Below are positions 42,307 to 53,049 of a stretch of DNA of 64,000 nt, one piece after another. Source of the stretch: Buddleja alternifolia (Eukaryota; Streptophyta; Magnoliopsida; Lamiales; Scrophulariaceae); NCBI GenBank assembly GCA_019426215.1, contig CM033397.1, forward strand, positions 23,934,480 through 23,998,479. Reading direction: 5' to 3'. Made by a program: the position numbers and the translations under genes. The stretch's first letter is position 1. Each line of letters opens with the position of its first letter. The notes below the pieces were generated by a model. That model did not search any database. It was not told where the DNA came from and saw only the letters and a program-made list of their open reading frames with translations.

Positions 42307-43824
42307 TAGGATTTATGTTAGATCCCAAATTATGTAAGTTTAAGTTTCATTAGAAATTATGTATAGGCTTTGAGAGTTAGATTTGTATAAGGCTTTTATT
42401 TTTTTTTATTCGAGATTGATAGGCTAAGTGTCTTAGACTGAGCGTCTGATTGTACTCTGAGTGAGTTAGTCATAAGTCAAGTCCGGAGTACAAGTGTCTG
42501 AAGTCTGAAAGAAGATGAAGATCTCTAATCAACTATCTAAGCATCAAGCTACTCCAAGCGTCGATGTGAAGATACAAGCCAAGGATCATTCAAGATTGAA
42601 TAAGTGTCTACCAAGATAGAGTTCACCTGAATTATTTCCTAAATCCACAAGGAGTTAAATGCAAATATTGTCAGAGCAATAATGTCTAACGGGTATGAAT
42701 TTCAAATGCATCAAATGCCAATAAGAGCATTAAATGTGATAAGTACTCCAGGACATACGGAAAAGCCTTCCTATTGGACTGTCAACTCAGAGAGTCTGTG
42801 GCACCAACTTTTGCAGCAAAATTCAAGGATAAAGGACAAAAAGTTGTCGACTCGCTAAAGTGATAGACACGCGCTTATCTTAGTGTCAAAACGGACACTT
42901 TATCCAGGAGAGTCTATAAATAAGACTTCAACAACAAACCAAAAAAACAGAACAACAAGGTTACAAGTCAAAACCCTGTTGCATTGAAGTCTCAAACCTT
43001 AAACTTTTAGAAAAGCTCAAAAATTCATATTAAACATTCTCTTAGCTTTTCACAAATCCCTGAGACAGTCATAAATATCTCAAACATCTTTTCAAGAAGA
43101 ACCTTACGTTACTATTGAGATATTCAAGTTGTTTGGATTTCCAAAATCAAATAGGCCTGTTGACAAAAACCCAATTCAACCTTAAAATATGTGTGAAGAC
43201 GAAGTTGAAGGCTTGCATTATTTCTGGGTGAAAAAAGTAAGTGGACCAAAGTCTCTTAAGCAGAAACCTGTGTGACCAAGGAGCTCAAGCAAACCTTTAT
43301 CCAACCTATCCCCTATATTGTAGAAGTTTTTGTGCTATTCTTTGAAGATCATTTTAGTGGATTTCCTCCAAGTGAAAAAGGGGAAGAAGGACGTAGTTGG
43401 GATTACATCACCCCAACGAATATTTTAATATTTGTGTTCTTTACTTGATCGTTTACTTTCTCTCAACCATTTTATATCATTGCATAAACGGATAAGTAAA
43501 CACATTGACACTTAAATCTAAGTTAAAGCAACTAAGTAAAAGTTTGAGACGCTCAACCTTTCTAAAGAAGACTTAAAATATTTTCGATGTGCTAACACTG
43601 ATAAGAGAACTGAACGCTTTACCTTATTTGGTTAAGTTTTCAAATCTTAAGTTTAAGTTAAGTTTATAAAATTGTCTTCAAGTAGACGATCAGCCAAGCG
43701 TCTAATTTCTTAAGCGTCCAAAAATCTTTTGAGAATACAAAAGTTTTTGAAGTTTAAGAAAACTTTGTGGTCTATTCAACCCTCGCCCCATCTAGACCCT
43801 TTCTTATGCCACTTGGGACCAAAA
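42268..43824 (+). repeat. Complete LTR of the Sirevirus-like element
   Basis: It starts TGTTAGGAATTTC and ends near gggaccaaaa (CA decayed), about 1557 bases. TATA box ctataaataag is at 42913-42923. The last 920 bases match the truncated LTR at 7887-8821. Just upstream a purine-rich aaaaaataggaaaa serves as PPT. An exact 16-base inverted repeat (42241-42256 and 42291-42306) straddles the PPT/LTR junction. Motifs gagcgtctg/caagcgtc recur (42435, 42560, 43690). Confidence 0.8.
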
Positions 43825-43831
43825 ATTTTAT

Positions 43832-44107
43832 TTTACTATGATTTATAAAGCACAACATCGACTTATGTGAGTTTGACACATTCTATAACTCTCACTCGAT
43901 ATGAAAATTACAGTGAAGGACTTATACTCACATGGTACTCGTGACCTAAAGATTCCTATTGATCGAATTATTTAAATCTCGATTGGATTTTGATGTGGGT
44001 CCATGGGACTGGCTAGGGTGATACACACATCCTTTGATATCCCCCCATTGTCAATTGAGATGAACCTAGAGATTCGCGTTTTTAAGGAAATAAGTGAAGA
44101 AAATCTC
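43832..44107 (+). repeat. Internal LTR fragment of the neighbouring copia family
   Basis: The stretch gagtttgacacattctataactctcac through tcgcgtttttaagg aligns with 44885-45110 inside the next LTR. It includes gatgtgggtcca(t)gg, then tggctaggTGATACacacatcc and the gaacctagagattcgcg block. It is a broken piece of a second LTR, sandwiched between the Sirevirus-like LTR and the copia 5' LTR. Confidence 0.7.
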
Positions 44108-45740
44108 TGTTAGTGTGTATGTCCTCAAATGCCATAAAGAGGATAGATTTATAGGGCGTTGACTTGTAACTAAACAATAACTTTTCGTAATATAAGGCAT
44201 TACTATGTTGTTTTCTTATAGGCATTTGTAAGATTTTAACAAACAACGTAAAGTCCTTGATAATAAGCCAAACCTTCTACTTCCTATGGGTGAGGAAGAA
44301 TGGCACTAGAAGAGTTTGATCCTTATTATCTAATACTAGTTCGCAAGTTGAATAGAGTATTGACTGGACATCAATACTTGATAAAGACTTGTATGATATA
44401 AGTTTTGACAGAGAAAGTGTCAGTCAAACACTATGGGAATGGTAGTGGGAACTTACGTCATAGACATCTCAGTTAGACTAATATGTTCGAACACTACTCG
44501 CATTGATTTCATCACATGGGTTTTCACTCACTGACAGTCAATGATGAAACTGATAAGTCTTGATAGGTACGCGTGAACCTTAGACCTGAGGAATCAAGTT
44601 GAATATGTACTTGTGACATCAAGTCTGTCATTAGAGTAGTTAGATCCAATTCACCCGTTGGTGGGATCGACCTCGAAGTGCGATTTAATGGGCAAGTAGC
44701 AGTCTTAACTGATTAGCAAAATGGGATTTATTCCCTCATAAGTGGATGAGCTAAATATCCTATGCAGTCATGAATGAATGAGGTTAAAAGACTTTGGCCA
44801 AAGCATAAGAGATACTAATGTTAGACATGAAGGTATACTCCTTAACCTCCATTCATTATGAACTAAGCATATGGTTAAGTCCTGTGAGTTTGACTAAACC
44901 ATGACTCTCACTTGACTGGGTTATAAGAATAAAATGTTTATACTCGTACGGTATTCACAGCATAAAAGGTTTGGAATGATCCCACTCATTCGTTCTCAAT
45001 TGGGATACGATGTGAGCCACGGGTTAGGCTAGGTGTTACTCACATCCTCTTGGTTTCCTCTCAATTGACTTTTGAGACGAACCTAAAGAGTCGCGCTTAA
45101 AGGAATTGCGAAAGGAAAAACATGGAATTGACTTAAGAGATTTTTTCGATATTGGATATTGCAATTAATTAATTAATCATTGGATGATTTCATTAATTAA
45201 TTAAGTTAGTGTGTTAATTAATTTCTTAGAGGAAATTAATTATAGAATTAACATGGATTTAATTAGTTATTTAATTAAATTATTTATTGGATAAATAATA
45301 TTAATTAATTAATTAATTAAACAAACAAAAGTGGATTAAAGCCCGAATGCTTTAAAACACTTAAAATGGGTATCCATACCTTAGAAGCCTAGGGTTATTG
45401 ACTTCTAGTAGTATTATAAATTTACTACTTAGTGAAATTAATAAAAAAGGGCTCAAGTCATAACTATCTCTTCAAGTCAAAACATTCCTCCATCTCTCTC
45501 TCTCCATCTAGCCGATTTCAAGGAGGAGAAAGAAGGAATTTTTCGCTTTTGATTCCGGCGTAGCGATTTAGAGACGGCGACAATTTCGCTGTTCAAAAGG
45601 GATCGTGTTTTCTGGTTCAGAATTCAACATACGTGAAGAAAGGTACATAATTCTATAACCCAATTCGAATATGTGAAATCCAGATGAACCACATGGGAGG
45701 TTTAATTTTCAGCTACGTATTTATGTGATAAATCCCAACA
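44108..45740 (+). repeat. 5' LTR of the copia element
   Basis: TGTTAGTGTGTATGTCC to ataaatcccaaca, 1633 bases, followed by G and the primer site, which fixes the right end. A TATA-like agtattataaattt occurs at about 45409-45422, with ctctctctctcc downstream (45494-45508). Similar LTRs lie at 9937 and 12690 and end at 57040. Confidence 0.85.
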
Positions 45741-45741
45741 G

Positions 45742-45754
45742 TGGTATCAGAGTC
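45742..45754 (+). other. Primer-binding site (initiator tRNA-Met type)
   Basis: TGGTATCAGAGTC, one base after the LTR end. It differs from the consensus in the penultimate bases (GTC for GCC). Confidence 0.88.
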
Positions 45755-47589
45755 AATATCTGATTTCCGTATTTGATTGAATATGTGTTTTTTAAATTTT
45801 TTGAAGCATTAAATTCGAATATGTTTTTATGATTTTAAAGTCATGATTTTTCTACGTTTAATTCTTGGATATTGTAGTATGATGATATGTGAATTAAAAA
45901 ATCAAAGTTGTGTGAGAATCAGATAGAAAAAACCCCGCGACGTGCGCGATGAGAACAGCGTGCGCGCAGTAGGTGGCCCACAAGGTGCGCATAATGTGTG
46001 CACGGAGCCTGGCCACCCTGGCCGCGCGCCACTAGCGCATGGCACGCACACGTTGTGCCGTGCGCCTAGCGTATAGCAGGGCTTTGGGGGCCCGGGTCCA
46101 AGTGGGTGGGGTTGAAATCTTTCAAGTCCAATTTTTAAATAAATGGATTTTGGGCCATTTTAATTATACGGGTGGGTCAAAAGGATGATGACCCGGATTT
46201 AATTAAATAAGCCCAAATTATTTTATTTAAGAATTATGGGCTTTCAATAAATTAGTTTTTGGCCTAATTAGTTGAATTTAAATATGTCAATGGTTGGTAA
46301 TTTATGTTTGATGAAATCAAGCCCAAATTATTATTTTTTTAATTTATTGAATGTTAATTATTTAAGTAAAATAATTGATTAATTATTCTTGGAGGATTTT
46401 TAAGTAATGAATTAATTTAAATAATAAAATCTCACTAAATGGTTTATTATCGTAAGTGTCAATAAAATTTGGAATTTTATTGAAAAGATTAATTAGTTAG
46501 ACTAATTAATTTTAATTAATCACCAACATAGTTGCTTTAAATAACACGAGCAAGTATTATATGATGGTGACATTTATTCATGGGCTTAGGTTGTTTTTTT
46601 TTTTATTGTATTTCTTTTTAATGGGTTGTAAGAGCCGGATTTGAGCCCGTTTATTTTTTTTCTAGATTTATGTATAGGTTGTTAAATTAATCTCATGTAA
46701 TAGATGAAAATAGAATAGGCCCTTTAAGAGGAGATCGATCCAAAAGAAGAGGAGCTTGGAGCCCAAGAAAAATAGCTAGGCTTATTTTCGTTTTTATGGT
46801 GGCCCATTGGCTTGGTCCCTCTAAATAAAGCCCATGGATAAATTTGTTAGTTTTTATTGCTTTTGATGAATGTTCATTAGTTTTATGAAGCATGTATCTA
46901 ATCAATATGCGCTATATAAATATGATAATGTGCAAAGTGAGACTTAGATAAATGTTTAGAACATAATTCTCCCAAATAAAAATTATACTAAGTTTGTAAG
47001 GGGTGCTAGGCATCCTTTCCCTCCACAAAACTTAATAGAGTTTAGATTTAAACCTAGTATATGGCATCATCCCAGTAAGTGGGGGTCATATATCAAGATT
47101 TAATTTAAATTTTATTAAAAGCATTAGATACCTTAATCGAGACATATTTCACCCAAATATCGTTAAAGGGTTGCAAGGTGAAATTCAAATGTTAGATTAT
47201 GAGGAGTTAATGGGAATCAACTTAAATAGTCGACAAAGCCTAGAAATCGTTAGAGGGTTGCGGTTTTGGTGGGTTATAGGAAAAGGATGATTGGACCATC
47301 TATTGGATAGATTTATGTTGGACATCACTTTAGTTAAGTAATGGACCAAATATCGTTAAAGGGTTGACATCCATTACATTAATTAAAGAACTCAATCCCC
47401 ACTACGAAGTTATGAACAACGATCACTTCCGTTTTTCACAGTGGGAGTGTGAATCTCGAAAAATGTAGTGGGAGTCAAGTTATAAGTCAAATTCCTTGAT
47501 TTGAAACTTGGTTTTAGTTTAGTTACATATGTCTAACTAAGTCTGGTTTATTTTCTGCAGTTATTTAAATTATCTCTCTCAAAACAAAA
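45755..47589 (+). other. Copia leader with a CpG/GC-rich island
   Basis: Non-coding, about 1.8 kb. A G+C-rich, CpG-dense block at 45935-46080 (gcgcgcagtagg; ccgcgcgccac; gtgcgcct) stands out in AT-rich sequence. After 46600 it matches the old leader at 1990-3060. The last bases before gag are tctgcagttatttaaattatctctctc, with ttttctgcag resembling a 3' splice site 30 bases before the ATG. Several short direct repeats (gttaaagggttg at about 47162 and 47350) occur. Confidence 0.65.
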
Positions 47590-48028
47590 ATGACTATCAA
47601 CCCCCTTTTCGTTTTAGTCGAAAAGAACATCCTTATCGGACCCAACTACGTGGACTGGCTGAGGAGCTTGAGAATAGTTCTCAACATGGAGTACGTGTTA
47701 GACACAGACATCCCTGCTCCACCTACCAGAACACGTGCCAATGAAGAAGAAGTCCAAGCTCACCAAAAATGGGTGAAGGACGACATCTGAATGCGTGGGT
47801 ACATTCTTGGCTCAATGACAAACGAGCTTCAGAGGTCCCACGAGAAGATGACCACTGCAAGGGCTATCTTATCACACTTGGTCGAGCTCTATGGTGAGCA
47901 CTAGATATGAGATATCTAAAGAGCTCTTCGGGGCCAAAATGAGAGAAGGTGAAAAAGTTGGCGATCATGTCCTCAAGATGATCTTGAGGATCGAAAGCTT
48001 GGAGGCTCTCGATTTTACAATGAACCCA
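47590..48028 (+). pseudogene. Copia gag N-terminal region, disrupted
   Basis: Starts MTINPLFVLVEKNILIGPNY and reads WLRSLRIVLNMEYVLDTDIP, VQAHQKWVKDDI, then TGA. Continuation is visible (MRGYILGSMTNELQRSHEKM; AILSHLVELYG; EISKELFGAKMREGEKVGDH; LKMILRIESLEALD), the usual UBN2-type gag order, up to TMNP at 48028, where foreign LTR sequence begins. The knuckle and protease are missing. Confidence 0.9.
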
Positions 48029-48527
48029 TGTTAGGAAATTTCATGTTAGATGTTTTGATGATGACAATTAGGATTCTATGATAGACCCCAAAATATGTAA
48101 GTTTAATTTTATTAGAAATCATGTATAAGCTTTGAAGCATTAGTTTGAAATAGGTTGTACAGGCTTTGCTTTATTTTATTCTATAAGCTTTGAAGTTTAA
48201 TTTTATTAAAATAAAGCAAAGCCTGTACAACCTATTTCAAACTAATGCTTCAAAGCTTATACATGATTTCTAATAAAATTAAACTTACATATTTTAGGGT
48301 CTAACATAGAATCCTAATTATCATCATCAAAACATCTAACATGAATTTTTCTAACAATTTCCCCTTTCTGATGATGGCAATACTTACTCTTTAATAGTTC
48401 AAGAGTTAGACAGCCAAAATGAAAGTTAACTTTGGTTAGATAAGGTTAGTTAAAGTTAGTTAAGCTTCAACGAGATGTTTCAGCTGAAAATGCACCCACA
48501 ACTTTTAACCTTCAACGAGATATTTCA
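48029..48527. repeat. Fold-back (inverted) fragment of the Sirevirus-like LTR start
   Basis: The left arm 48029-48180 is the first 150 bases of the LTR (TGTTAGGAAATTTC onward). After about 25 bases the right arm (48205-48356) is its reverse complement back to the LTR start. From there to about 48520 the sequence continues as the reverse complement of the untranslated 3' part of that element (42120-42267). So two LTR starts lie head to head inside copia gag. A snap-back cDNA or inverted-repeat recombination could create this. The arms are nearly exact, implying recent formation. Confidence 0.85.
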
Positions 48528-49170
48528 AACGTTTGTGGGCCATATGGAGAAATGGCTCTAGGAGGTTTCCTTTACTTCATCACATTCACTGATGTTCAAG
48601 ATATGGTCTAGTGTACCTGATGCAGCATAAGTCTGAATCCATTGAAAAGTTCAAGGAATTCAAGGCTTTAGTGGAAAATCAAACTGGTCAACATATGAAA
48701 ACTCTTCAATCGGATCGAGGAAGAGAATATATGAGCGACGATTTTGATGTATACCTTAGAGAGAATGGTATAGTATTACAGCTCACACATCCAGCGACAC
48801 CACAGTTAAATGGAGTAGCAAAGTGAAGGAATCGAACCCTGTTGGACATGGTTCGCTCCATGCTCAGCTACACTGACTTACCCATTTCACTGTAGGGTGA
48901 TGCGCAGCTTATAGCTATACACATTTTAAATAGATATTCCTAAGACTCCATATGATATATGGAGAAATAGGAAACCAAGTCTTAATCACATTAAGATTTG
49001 GGGATGTCCGGCTTATGTCAAAAAGACCAAAGTGGACAAATTGGAAGCTAGATCCTTGAAAGGGCATTTCGTTGGATATCCTGAGGATTCAATGGGATAC
49101 CTCTTTTACCTACATGATGATCAGAGGATCATCGTAGCTTTACAAGCCCACTTTCTTGAAGATGAGTTCA
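48528..49170 (+). pseudogene. Copia integrase core (copy 1)
   Basis: Starts at CGPYGEMA, just inside the core, so the first catalytic residue has been lost to the palindrome. It continues VYLMQHKSESIEKFKEFK, QSDRGREYMSDDFDVYLREN (second catalytic Asp) and QLNGVAK, where the E-R-N of most integrases falls across a TGA. The C-terminal part (IWGCPAYVKKTKVDKLEARS; HFVGYPEDSMGYLFYL) is recognisable in broken frames. Confidence 0.85.
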
Positions 49171-49458
49171 TTTAAGAAGGAGGAATGGGTAGAAAGATTG
49201 TTCTCGAAGAACAAAATGAAACTCCAGTGAATACATCTACACAGGAAGTGAGAACTGAACCTTTTATAACACAACCAACCACAAAGATCAGGTAGGGTAC
49301 CTCAACCGCCTGAGAGGTATGGTTATCTAGCACAGAGGGAGTTGGATCTTCATTCTGCAAGTGAGGAGGGTCATGGAAATGATCCCTCCACTTATGATCA
49401 AGCGATGGAGGATGTGGACGCTACAAGATGGCGTAAAGCTATGTAAACCGAGATCGAT

Positions 49459-50112
49459 TTGATGCATTCAAACCAAGTCTATAAACTTGCCGATCGGCCT
49501 GATGGGGTAAAACCAATTGGGTGCAAATGGATCTACAAGAGAAAGATTGGTGTTGATGGCAAGGTTGACACTTACAAAGCCAAGCTAGTGGTGAAAGGGT
49601 ATAGTCAAAAGGAAGGAATTGACTACCAAGAAACCTTTTCGCCAGTGGCTATGATCAGATCAATAAGGATCCTACTTGCAATAGCAGCACACCTAGACTA
49701 TGAAATATGACAAATGGATTTTAAAACTGTTTTCCTAAATGGATTCTTAGAAGAGGACATCTATATGGAACAACCTAAAGGTTTTGTATCCGAGGACGAT
49801 ATTCATAAGGTGTGTAAGCTTCAGAGATCCATTTATGGACTCGAGCAAGCATCTCGTAGCCGGAATCTATGTTTTGATGAGGCTGTCAAAGGATTTGACT
49901 TCATCAAGAAGGAAGACAAGCCATGTGTTTATAAAAAGGTTAGTGGGAGTAAGATAATATTCCTTGTGTTATATGTAGATGACATATTACTCATAGGGAA
50001 TGATATAGGAATGCTCACCACTATTAAGAAGTGGCTTTCGAGTACTTTCTCCATGACAGACTTGGGAGAGGCAACCTATATTCTAGGGATTCGAATCTAC
50101 AGAGATTGAACA
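49459..50112 (+). pseudogene. Copia reverse transcriptase (copy 1)
   Basis: VKPIGCKWIYKRKIGVDGKV, YKAKLVVKGYSQKEGIDYQE, then a TGA at 49708-49710, QMDFKTVFLNGFLEEDIYME, YGLEQASRSRNLCFDEAVKG, FLVLYVDDILLIGND (YVDD) and ATYILGIRIYRD, followed by a TGA (50107-50109). Apart from these two stops the frame is continuous. The same two stops occur in the second copy (54318, 54714), so they predate the duplication. Confidence 0.92.
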
Positions 50113-50870
50113 AATAGAATGATAAGGCTCTCTCAAGCCCTTTACTTAGGAAAAGTCCTAAAGAGATATAGAATGGAGGATTCTAAGAAAGAGTTCTATC
50201 CAATGAGGCATGGGATACATCTTTCGAAATCTATGTGTCCTCAAAGTGAGGAAGATAGAAAAGAAATGAGCATTATACCCTATGCATCTGCAGTAAGTAG
50301 CCTGATGTACGCAATGTTGCATACTAGACCTGACATTGCTTATGCAGTAAGCATTGTTAGTCGATTTCAAGCAAACTATGGCAAGGAACATTGGATGGCT
50401 GTGAAGAATATCCTAAAGTATCTAAAGAGAACTAAGGATATGATTCTCATCTATGGGAGTGGTAACCTGAGAGTGGACGGGTACACTGACTCGGATTTTC
50501 AATCAAATTTTGATGGTCGGAAATCCACCTCAATATTCATATTCAGCCTCAACGGTGGGACGGTGATTTGGAAATGTTCCAAGCAAAGCACATCCGCGGA
50601 CTCCACAACAGGGGCTGAATACTGTTTGGCTTAGGAAGTTCATAGATGAACTTCAAGTGGTTCCAAGCATAAAGCTCTCGTTGCCACTTTATTGTGACAA
50701 CACTGGAGCAATAGTGCAGGCGAAGGAACCTAGGTCTCACAACAAATCCAAACATCTTGAGAGGAGATATCACATCATAAGAGAGATCGTTGCACGGGGA
50801 GAAATATCTGTTAAAAAAATAGACTCAACTGACAATGTCGCTAACCTATTGAGCAAGTCATTTGAGGGAT
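50113..50870 (+). pseudogene. Copia RNase H (copy 1)
   Basis: MIRLSQALYLGKVLKRYRME, SSLMYAMLHTRPDIAYAVSI, VDGYTDSDFQSNFDGRKST, TTGAEYCLA then TAG (50632-50634). Then, in a second frame, YCDNTGAIVQAKEPRSHNKS, ISVKKIDSTDNVANLLSKSF. The expected tail (L..VLEKHLEKMGI) is missing because gypsy sequence starts at about 50870. Confidence 0.9.
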
Positions 50871-51418
50871 GTAGACATTGTAGTTCTAAATCAAAACCTT
50901 GTTCAACTTCTATATTGAGGTATGCCTCATTCTCTTTGGTGCTACTCTCCATGGTGCAAGGCGCTCTCTCCTTCCATAAGTTGACTGCTTGATTTACTAA
51001 TCTTGCCACTTTCTTTCTATGAGCTTCTGACTCCTTTCTTCGAGCTTCTGACTCCTCGAAACTTGCTTCTGCTTCCTTTATGCTAGCTTGTACCCATACA
51101 CTAAATTCATTCCCCAAGGCCTCATTTTAGACCTCATCTCTAGCTCTTGTTGATGAAAACTATCATGTTGTTGGTAAGGAAGGCTACCGGCATGGTCAAA
51201 CCCCGATGAAGTATCATTGCATCATTGTTGTAACTCCATGTTGAGCTTGGATGATTTATCCAACCGGGATATATCATGTTATTTTGACATGTTGAGCTTG
51301 GGTGATTTATCCAATCGGGATGGTAGGTGGGCTCATAGGATTCCATTGGCATTGAGCTTGATGTGGTGATTGATGAATCCATATCCTGACATGGCCATTG
51401 AAAGTTATAAGCACTCAT
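50860..51418 (-). pseudogene. Gypsy gag-like N-terminal region, truncated
   Basis: The frame 51418-51140 (MSAYNFQWPCQDMDSSITTS) contains two tandem copies of a P-WINHPSST module encoded by a roughly 55-base repeat (51236-51330). After a frameshift, 51117-50860 (MGNEFSVWVQASIKEAEASF; ESEARRKESEAHRKKVARLV) is strongly helical with a heptad-like pattern. It resembles the start of gag in Athila/Tat-type elements by position and composition, but I do not see a named domain. It breaks off in copia RNase H. Confidence 0.6.
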
Positions 51419-51505
51419 ATCTTCAAGAACTATAAATATACAAAATAAAAAATTGACTTAAGCTCGGAACGAATAAGAGAATCTCGATATTAGATACCAT
51501 AGTTG

Positions 51506-51523
51506 TCCCCGGCAACGGCGCCA
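51506..51523 (-). other. Primer-binding site, tRNA-Asp type
   Basis: TGGCGCCGTTGCCGGGGA on the minus strand, six bases from the LTR start at 51530, identical to the site at 20106-20123. Confidence 0.88.
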
Positions 51524-51529
51524 AAAACT

Positions 51530-52830
51530 TGACACGACAAAATCCTAGCAAGAGAACTAGGTCGCGTAAGTAGTAAAGTGGATTTCTAAGTCCGGGGTTA
51601 TCGTATCCACAGGGACAACTATAATCTAAGTACCAAGACTACTCTATTACTCAATTCTAAGTTAAATCGGTCGATAGAAAGGTTGATTAACTAATAATAA
51701 ATACTAGAAAATAAACTAAGGCAACGTCACACCAAATAAAGGGAGGAAGCAATAGAGAGAAGCGATCAAGGCACATGGTTCAACCGATTATGCATTTAGA
51801 TTGTGATTTAGGTTCTATTGGATTATTAGATTGATTTAGCTAAGGCGAAATTCCCTAACGTACGTACTACCCAATCTCTTGGCATAGCAACCCTACCCTG
51901 GTAACGATTTCCTATATATCTCTATATGAAACCCGATTAACGAGGATGCATTTAAGGTCTAGGAATTCCCCACGTGAATGGAAAGCCACCTAAAGAAACG
52001 AGTCTATCTCTAGTCAGTTTAACTATAGGGTATTTAATGTTTATATCTTCCCTAGGTTATTATCTCTCGATCTCTAACCTAGGCATTTTATCAAACACTT
52101 GGTGATCAAGCAAATATAGCATTGAGATCAAATATTGAATACATAGCTAAAACCAAATTAATCCAATAAACACAAACAAATCAACAATCAAAATAACATA
52201 AACGGCCTATCCATGGCCTCAATCAAACAAGTTTAGCTCATATTCATGTCAAAAGTGCAAATATAAATCATACAAGTCATAGGAGATTTGAACAAATTCA
52301 AGAAACAAATATGTAAAAACTCCCTAATTCTTGTAGAGATGTGGATTCCTTGTTGAATTCTCCATGTTTTGACCTTTAATCTTCTCTTCTAAGCTCTCCC
52401 TCTCTCTATTTTCGTGTGGTTGCTGATATCCAAGGTGAGTTAGGGTAAAAAATGGCTAAAAGGGGTATTTATAGGCCAACCCGCTGCCTCGAACGCCGCG
52501 GCGTTCGCTTGTTGAACGCCACGGCGTTGGCTACTGCATGTGAACGCCGCGGCGTTCGTGGATGAATGCCTCGGCGTTCGTCCCCTGCTACTCCAACCAG
52601 TTTGGTAAACCTCACATAACTTCTCTATCGATGTCGGAATAAGCTGATTCAAGTTGCTATAGAATCCTCAAACAAAGATCTACAACTCTCAAGAAGACAC
52701 CAAGGCCTAAATCAAACGTTATAGGGGATAAACGTGTCTCACAAGTTACTGAATGAGAAAACTCCGTCGTAAGACGTCTCTTCCGATGACGTTTTCACTT
52801 CCTTCCTACATATCTGATCTTTGTATTCAA
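51530..52830 (-). repeat. LTR of the minus-strand gypsy element, outer end uncertain
   Basis: The inner end is fixed by the primer site. It contains four G+C-rich near-palindromes around 52488-52582 (unit gaacgccgcggcgttc, perfect in one case), in the same U3-like position as the GCGCCTAGGCGC palindromes of the 21.3-21.65 kb LTR. No TG...CA outer end or target duplication is seen; copia sequence begins by about 53050. The minus frame at 52440-52652 overlaps these repeats and is not a gene. Confidence 0.6.
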
Positions 52831-53049
52831 CATAAGAAATGTACCTTTCCCTCTTATATTTCCATTGCTATACCAAGTGTGTAATTTGGACATGGGTAGA
52901 GAAATCTATTCCACAAACTCTAGCACTGCGCAATAGCATTTTACCTTGTGTGTATCTTATTCATGATTTACCTTCAATCCTCGTTCTTTTCCTCCAAATC
53001 ATATGTTATTCTAGAAAATATGAGGAAAAAACAAGGATCAAAGCATCAA

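Larger units (their letters stand above)
37970..43824 (+). mobile_element. Second Sirevirus-like copy: extra ORF and 3' LTR, 5' half missing
   Basis: It begins inside the extra ORF (segment matching SIAKNFNLPNEG of the first copy at about 38055) and runs through about 4 kb of disrupted extra ORF. A short 3' untranslated part, a purine-rich tract and a complete LTR (42268-43824) follow. LTR, gag and pol on the 5' side are absent. With the minus-strand copy it gives complementary halves: the first has LTR-gag-extra ORF start, this one extra ORF-LTR. Confidence 0.75.
44108..50870 (+). mobile_element. Ty1/copia element: 5' LTR, leader, gag start, integrase, RT, RNase H
   Basis: Order on the plus strand: LTR 44108-45740, primer site 45742-45754, about 1.8 kb leader, gag from 47590, an inserted palindrome of foreign LTR (48029-48527), integrase, RT and RNase H, broken off near 50870 against a minus-strand gypsy sequence. 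The 3' LTR is missing. Internal stops make all proteins non-functional. Confidence 0.88.
50860..52830 (-). mobile_element. 5' end of a Ty3/gypsy element (LTR, primer site, start of gag)
   Basis: On the minus strand: LTR (from about 52830 to 51530), primer site (51523-51506), then a gag-like region to about 50870, where it is cut against copia RNase H. The LTR inner end (tgacacgac on plus) and primer site are shared with the element at 15.6-21.8 kb, though the LTR body is different. The outer LTR end is not clear. Confidence 0.75.
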
